Shown here: one piece after another, positions 1 to 5,328 of the stretch
Numbering within the stretch: position 1 is the first letter of the stretch
How the letters are laid out: every line of letters begins with the position of its first letter
Assembly: GCA_021781775.1 (NCBI GenBank)
Contig: JAJXWE010000153.1
Location: forward strand, 1 to 5,328
Length of the DNA stretch: 5,328 nucleotides
Reading direction: 5' to 3'
From: Pseudomonadota bacterium
GTDB lineage: Bacteria; Pseudomonadota; Gammaproteobacteria; Steroidobacterales; Steroidobacteraceae
Notes under the pieces: generated by a model
What the model was told of the DNA's origin: nothing
Databases searched by the model: none
The model's input: the letters and a program-made list of their open reading frames with translations, nothing else
Translations under genes and position numbers: made by a program

Positions 1-341
1 GTCGGCAGCAGATAGCGCTCGCGCTGCTCGCCCTCGCAGGCGAGGAGGATATTCGACGGCCGCCCGACGCAGGCGTAGTGCAACACGTAGCTGGTGTAGG
101 CGAGCTCCTTCTCGTACAGCACCCAGCTGACCGGGTCGAGCCCGCCGCCGCCGACTTCCACCGGCATGTTGGCCGCATACAGCCCGGCGGCGATGGCCTT
201 GGCCTTCAGCTGCTCATGCAGCTCGGGCCGCAGCCGGCCGGTCGCCTCGACCTCGGCCTCGTGCGGGCAGAGTTCCCGGCGGACGAAATCCCGGGTCGTC
301 TTGATGATGAGCTGTTGTTCTTCGGTGAGCGAGAAATCCAT
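1..341 (-). CDS. Acyl-CoA dehydrogenase, N-terminal part (cut by window edge)
   Basis: Reading the minus strand from the ATG at 341-339 gives 113 uninterrupted codons running off the left edge. The protein begins MDFSLTEEQQLIIKTTRDF. It has the layout of the all-helical N-terminal domain of acyl-CoA dehydrogenases: the 'LTEEQ' opening helix (residues 5-9), 'RDFVRREL' (17-24), 'AIAAGLYAANMPVEVGGGGLD' around 49-69 (the family's 'GL...P.E.GG.G' turn), and 'RPSNILLACEGEQRERYLLP' near the break (94-113). These are cytosolic FAD flavoenzymes that introduce the alpha-beta double bond into acyl-CoA thioesters. The FAD-binding middle domain, the C-terminal helical domain and the catalytic glutamate lie outside the window, so chain-length preference cannot be judged. 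The start is supported by a purine-rich AGGGGG about four bases before the ATG and by the family-typical N-terminus. Cys25 and Cys102 are visible, with no known role. It probably has its own promoter in the AT-rich gap behind it. Confidence 0.88.
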   Translation of the reverse strand, partial: MDFSLTEEQQLIIKTTRDFVRRELCPHEAEVEATGRLRPELHEQLKAKAIAAGLYAANMPVEVGGGGLDPVSWVLYEKELAYTSYVLHYACVGRPSNILLACEGEQRERYLLP

Positions 342-381
342 GATTCCCCCTGCGTCACGCCAACCGGCTGCGAATTTTATA

Positions 382-397
382 TCACATTATCATAACA
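382..397 (-). promoter_or_regulatory. Probable promoter of the acyl-CoA dehydrogenase gene
   Basis: The gap at 371-406 is strikingly AT-rich in a GC-rich window. Read on the minus strand it contains TGTTATGAT (397-389), an extended -10 element (TG, one base, then TATGAT, which matches TATAAT at five of six positions). This would start transcription near 382, about 40 bases before the dehydrogenase ATG. No good -35 hexamer lies 16-18 bases upstream, which extended -10 promoters tolerate. A second A/T-rich hexamer, TATAAA, follows a few bases downstream on the same strand and could be used instead. The 9-base palindrome TTATCATAA (387-395) covers the -10 and might bind a regulator. This is motif-level evidence only. 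Confidence 0.4.
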
Positions 398-399
398 AT

Positions 400-422
400 A
401 AAAAAATTCTACAGCGCGCCGG

Positions 423-440
<18 letters not shown>
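400..440 (-). terminator. Probable intrinsic terminator of the ABC transporter gene, overlapping its stop codon
   Basis: The arms GCGCGC-C-GGCTA (414-425) and TAGCC-GCGCGC (430-440) form an 11-pair GC-rich stem with one bulged base (C420) and a four-base loop (426-429). Read on the minus strand, the hairpin is followed by TGTAGAA (413-407) and then seven T residues (406-400). The T-tract begins seven bases after the stem rather than directly after it, so this is a less than ideal Rho-independent terminator. The stem includes the last codons of the transporter (Gly-Tyr-Arg-stop). It would separate the exporter transcript from the dehydrogenase gene downstream on the same strand. Confidence 0.5.
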
Positions 441-2273
<1,833 letters not shown>

Positions 2274-2334
2274 CGGGGCCTCAGACTGGAGGCGCAGTCG
2301 GACGAATGCAAGGGCCGCCCGGCACGACCCGGAA

Positions 2335-2348
2335 GGGGGGAACCGCCA
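2335..2348 (+). repeat. 14-base direct repeat, copy 1 (G-run plus AACCGCCA)
   Basis: The 14-mer GGGGGGAACCGCCA occurs here, between the divergent ABC transporter and typA genes, and again in the leader of the gene at the right edge. The flanks do not match, so this is not part of a longer repeat. It holds GGAACC, which resembles the -35 element of ECF sigma factors, but no convincing matching -10 follows. Chance similarity in GC-rich DNA is possible. Confidence 0.3.
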
Positions 2349-2402
2349 GGCCGGGGCTGTCAGGCGGCTGCGGCGTGGCCACCAGCGAAGGAGCCCGATG
2401 CC

Positions 2403-2424
2403 AGATTCGATAATCTGCTATGCT
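2403..2424 (+). promoter_or_regulatory. Probable typA promoter
   Basis: The only AT-rich patch in the 200-base divergent gap lies here. It offers two overlapping -10 candidates. One is an extended -10, TGCTATGCT (2416-2424), which would start transcription near 2431 and leave a leader of about 40 bases before the typA ATG. The other is GATAAT (2409-2414), which would start near 2420. No good -35 hexamer is present for either. The inverted repeat AGATT (2403-2407), CGAT, AATCT (2412-2416) overlaps the second candidate and could be a small operator. No comparable promoter for the divergent ABC gene was found on the minus strand. Confidence 0.45.
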
Positions 2425-2470
2425 TCGAAGTCTTTGTCAGCCGGCCCCGATACGGCCCCGCGATCCTCCC

Positions 2471-4298
<1,828 letters not shown>

Positions 4299-4309
<11 letters not shown>

Positions 4310-4553
4310 GCAGCCGCTCCATTCGCGCCACCAGCGTCGAGGGCGCGACCTGCAGGACCCGGGAGAGCTTCACGAGAGTGGTCAGCGTCGGCTGGCGGAC
4401 GCCGCGCTCGATCTGGCTGACGAACGTGCGATCCACCTCGGCATGCAGCGCCAGCTGCTCCTGTGAGAGCTTCAGGCGCTTGCGCTCCTCGCGCAGCACG
4501 CGACCGAAAACCGCTGGAATCTGATTGAGACTGGTTTGATTCGGCGCCTTCAT
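4299..4553 (-). CDS. Small XRE/Cro-family transcriptional regulator
   Basis: This 84-residue protein is little more than one helix-turn-helix domain. Residues 16-83 hold the five-helix XRE/Cro fold: FGRVLREERKRLKLSQEQLA (16-35), helix 2 SQEQLALHA (30-38), the turn and recognition helix VDRTFVSQIERG (40-51), then the typical 'RQPTLTTLVKLSRVLQV' (53-69). The DRT.VS.IERG...PTL pattern is strongly conserved in single-domain XRE regulators, including controller proteins of restriction-modification systems and many orphan regulators. No ligand or sensor domain is present, so it probably works as a dimer and may regulate itself. The frame is open upstream to 4763, but that extension lacks recognisable conservation. 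I chose the ATG at 4553 because AAGG lies five bases before it and the protein then starts just ahead of the domain. An ATG five codons earlier (4568) is the alternative. No methylase, nuclease or toxin lies beside it within the window. Confidence 0.85.
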
Positions 4554-4882
4554 GCCGGCCTTGCGCATCGCCCCGAGGGCGGCGCGAAGATGCGGCGGAC
4601 CGCGCGACTGGGTCCACGGGATATATCCGACAGATCCCGCGCCGCACGCATGGCACCAGGTGGACGTCGCGGCGCGACAGGAGGCACCGCGCCGCTCTGC
4701 CGCGATCGAACGCTCGGTGGACACGTCCGTCAGTCGAGCTCGGCGCCGACCGGAATTCGCCAAGTCGCCGCAGCGAACCCCCTTGGGAAAGCATGACGTA
4801 AGTCACTGATATTGCAGCGGTCCGCCGACCACCCACCGCGACGTTGCTTTCGCGCGACATCAAAAAACCCTCAGCTGCCCTA
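4554..4882. other. Non-coding stretch upstream of the XRE regulator
   Basis: No convincing gene is seen on either strand here. Reading frames stay open on both strands, as expected in GC-rich DNA, but their translations are rich in Arg, Ala, Gly and Ser with no recognisable domain. The stretch should hold the XRE gene promoter, yet no clear -35/-10 pair was found on the minus strand. It includes the 10-base palindrome at 4619-4628 and a short TGAC-GTAA-GTCA symmetry at 4794-4805. A minus-strand ATG at 4860 is preceded by TGAGGG at ribosome-binding distance, but the frame behind it runs out of frame through the whole regulator gene and is probably not a gene. Confidence 0.5.
4619..4628. promoter_or_regulatory. 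Short palindrome GGATATATCC upstream of the XRE regulator
   Basis: This perfect 10-base palindrome lies about 65 bases upstream of the chosen regulator start and is one of the few A/T patches in the stretch. It contains TATATC on the minus strand, a possible -10 element for the regulator gene, but no matching -35 is seen. It might be a promoter core or an operator for autoregulation. A 10-base palindrome is weak evidence. Confidence 0.25.
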
Positions 4883-4908
4883 GTGCAACGCGCACTTTTG
4901 CGCTGCAC
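4883..4908. repeat. Imperfect inverted repeat (stem-loop) upstream of the right-hand promoter
   Basis: The arms GTGCA-AC-GCGCA (4883-4894) and TGCGC-TGCAC (4899-4908) pair over ten positions, with a two-base AC bulge and a four-base loop, CTTT. The repeat ends 13 bases before the -35 hexamer of the promoter at 4922, a usual place for an activator site. No T-tract directly follows on either strand; on the minus strand six T residues come only after 15 more bases. It is therefore a poor intrinsic terminator. Its role is unknown. Confidence 0.45.
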
Positions 4909-4921
4909 GCCACAACCGCTG

Positions 4922-4950
4922 TTGCATTGAAAACATGACATCGATATCAT
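4922..4950 (+). promoter_or_regulatory. Sigma70-like promoter for the gene at 5307
   Basis: TTGCAT (4922-4927) and TATCAT (4945-4950) are separated by exactly 17 bases. The -10 matches TATAAT at five of six positions, and the -35 keeps the TTG core. Transcription would start near 4957, inside the palindrome that follows. The surrounding bases (GAAAACATGACATC) are AT-rich compared with the window. The most likely target is the gene starting at 5307, which would give an untranslated leader of about 350 bases. Confidence 0.55.
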
Positions 4951-4966
4951 TTGTTATCGATGTCAT
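4935..4966. promoter_or_regulatory. 32-base palindrome, probable operator over the promoter
   Basis: Two perfect 12-base arms, ATGACATCGATA (4935-4946) and TATCGATGTCAT (4955-4966), flank an 8-base centre, TCATTTGT. Each half is also nearly symmetric itself: TGACATCGATATCA (4936-4949) has one mismatched pair and TGTTATCGATGTCA (4952-4965) has two. Both centre on CG within ATCGAT, with centres 16 bases apart. Even palindromes with a central CG are typical of LacI-family operators, so this may be one large site or two adjacent sites. The palindrome covers the whole -10 element and the expected start site, so binding should repress. Another ATGACAT follows at 4981-4987. No LacI or TetR gene is visible in the window, so the binding protein is unknown; the nearby XRE regulator is a possible candidate. 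Confidence 0.65.
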
Positions 4967-5009
4967 CGACCCTCGCGTGGATGACATGGACTTTCTCAGC
5001 GGTATTTCG

Positions 5010-5023
5010 GGGGGGAACCGCCA
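5010..5023 (+). repeat. 14-base direct repeat, copy 2 (G-run plus AACCGCCA)
   Basis: This is the second copy of the 14-mer found at 2335-2348; here the G-run is seven bases long (5009-5015). It lies about 60 bases downstream of the inferred transcription start. The G-run sits just ahead of an ATG at 5022, but the spacing and the downstream frame do not support a gene. See the entry for copy 1. Confidence 0.3.
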
Positions 5024-5293
5024 TGCGCTCTGTATTCGGATCGGAAGCCGCCGCAACCAGATCGCCCCGGGCGAGGGCTGCGGTCGGCTACCCATCCGAG
5101 CACACCGCGCGGCGGGGCGGCGGGGGACGTACCGATTTGGCCTCGGGGCAACACCGGGGTCCGGTTTCAGCCGCAGCGCCTGGACAGCCAGTCCTTGGGC
5201 GCACATTCCACTCACGGAGATTCCTCTGTTGCCGACGCGCGCGCGGGTCAGCCGGCGCGGCCATCCACATCTGACACGTTCAGTATTCCTATT

Positions 5294-5299
5294 AGGAGG
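5294..5299 (+). promoter_or_regulatory. Strong Shine-Dalgarno sequence, possibly masked by a small hairpin
   Basis: AGGAGG, a perfect match to the anti-Shine-Dalgarno core, lies seven bases before the ATG at 5307. It is the strongest ribosome binding site in the window and is the main evidence for a gene there. The TCCT at 5287-5290 can pair with AGGA at 5294-5297 across a three-base ATT loop, which would partly hide the site; the helix is short and weak. Confidence 0.7.
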
Positions 5300-5306
5300 A
5301 TCTTGC

Positions 5307-5328
5307 ATGAGAGTGAACCAGAAGAAGG
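5307..5328 (+). CDS. Start of an unidentified gene (cut by window edge)
   Basis: Only seven codons are inside the window, encoding MRVNQKK. The start rests on the AGGAGG seven bases upstream and on the promoter and palindrome further back. A short run of positive residues right after the Met is what the n-region of a signal peptide looks like, so an exported or outer-membrane protein, such as a TonB-dependent receptor, would fit. That is a guess from very little sequence. The elaborate upstream region suggests tightly regulated and strong expression. Confidence 0.6.

Larger units (their letters stand above)
4967..5306 (+). other. Long untranslated leader of the right-edge gene (inferred)
   Basis: These 340 bases lie between the inferred transcription start and the ATG at 5307. 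No gene is recognised. The plus-strand frame from 4951 to 5274, with an internal ATG at 5022, encodes a low-complexity Arg/Gly/Ala-rich sequence and is probably not real. The stretch is GC-rich with several small self-complementary pieces, such as GGAC-AGCCA-GTCC. I could not match it to a known riboswitch. It also contains the second copy of the 14-base repeat. Confidence 0.4.

Noticed and set aside
370..390. A TGTGA half-site upstream of the dehydrogenase gene, considered as a CRP site
   Set aside because: The second half (TCACA) is missing at the required spacing.
4323..4348. A TCGCGCC...GGCGCGA stem just after the end of typA, considered as a typA terminator
   Set aside because: The loop is 12 bases long, no T-tract follows, and it lies inside the coding sequence of the regulator.
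4554..4763. A 70-residue N-terminal extension of the XRE regulator
   Set aside because: It contains no known domain, and a start with a better ribosome binding site lies directly ahead of the helix-turn-helix domain.
4951..5274. A 107-codon plus-strand frame, with an internal ATG at 5022 after a G-run
   Set aside because: The sequence is Arg/Gly/Ala-rich without a domain, and the G-run is not a proper Shine-Dalgarno sequence. It is more likely untranslated leader.

Overview
The window looks like chromosomal DNA of a GC-rich proteobacterium. Coding sequence is rich in G/C at third positions, the stop codons seen are TGA and TAG, and a TypA/BipA GTPase is present. A gammaproteobacterium of the Xanthomonadales/Nevskiales kind is my best guess, but this is inference from general protein resemblance only. 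No phage, insertion sequence, CRISPR array, tRNA or rRNA was recognised.

Layout. (1) Positions 1-341, minus strand: the first 113 codons of an acyl-CoA dehydrogenase that runs off the left edge. An AT-rich promoter-like gap precedes it. (2) Positions 423-2273, minus strand: a complete ABC exporter half-transporter with membrane and ATPase domains fused. A hairpin plus U-tract lies over its stop codon and probably separates it from the dehydrogenase gene. (3) Positions 2274-2470: a divergent intergenic region holding a probable typA promoter. (4) Positions 2471-4309, plus strand: typA (bipA), complete. Its best start has no Shine-Dalgarno sequence. (5) Positions 4299-4553, minus strand: a small single-domain XRE/Cro-type regulator that overlaps the end of typA tail to tail by 11 bases. 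(6) Positions 4554-5306: about 750 bases with no convincing gene. This stretch contains an imperfect 26-base stem-loop and a good sigma70-like promoter overlapped by a 32-base palindrome with perfect 12-base arms. About 340 bases of leader follow, ending in a strong AGGAGG ribosome binding site. (7) Positions 5307-5328, plus strand: the first seven codons of a new gene that runs off the right edge.

The genes do not form an obvious pathway. The dehydrogenase (acyl-CoA oxidation), the exporter and the translational GTPase appear to be separate transcription units. The most interesting part is the non-coding region on the right. There an operator-like palindrome covers the -10 element of the promoter that most likely drives the gene starting at 5307, so repression of that gene by a dimeric DNA-binding protein is a natural hypothesis. 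I found no clear evidence of a previously undescribed multi-gene system.
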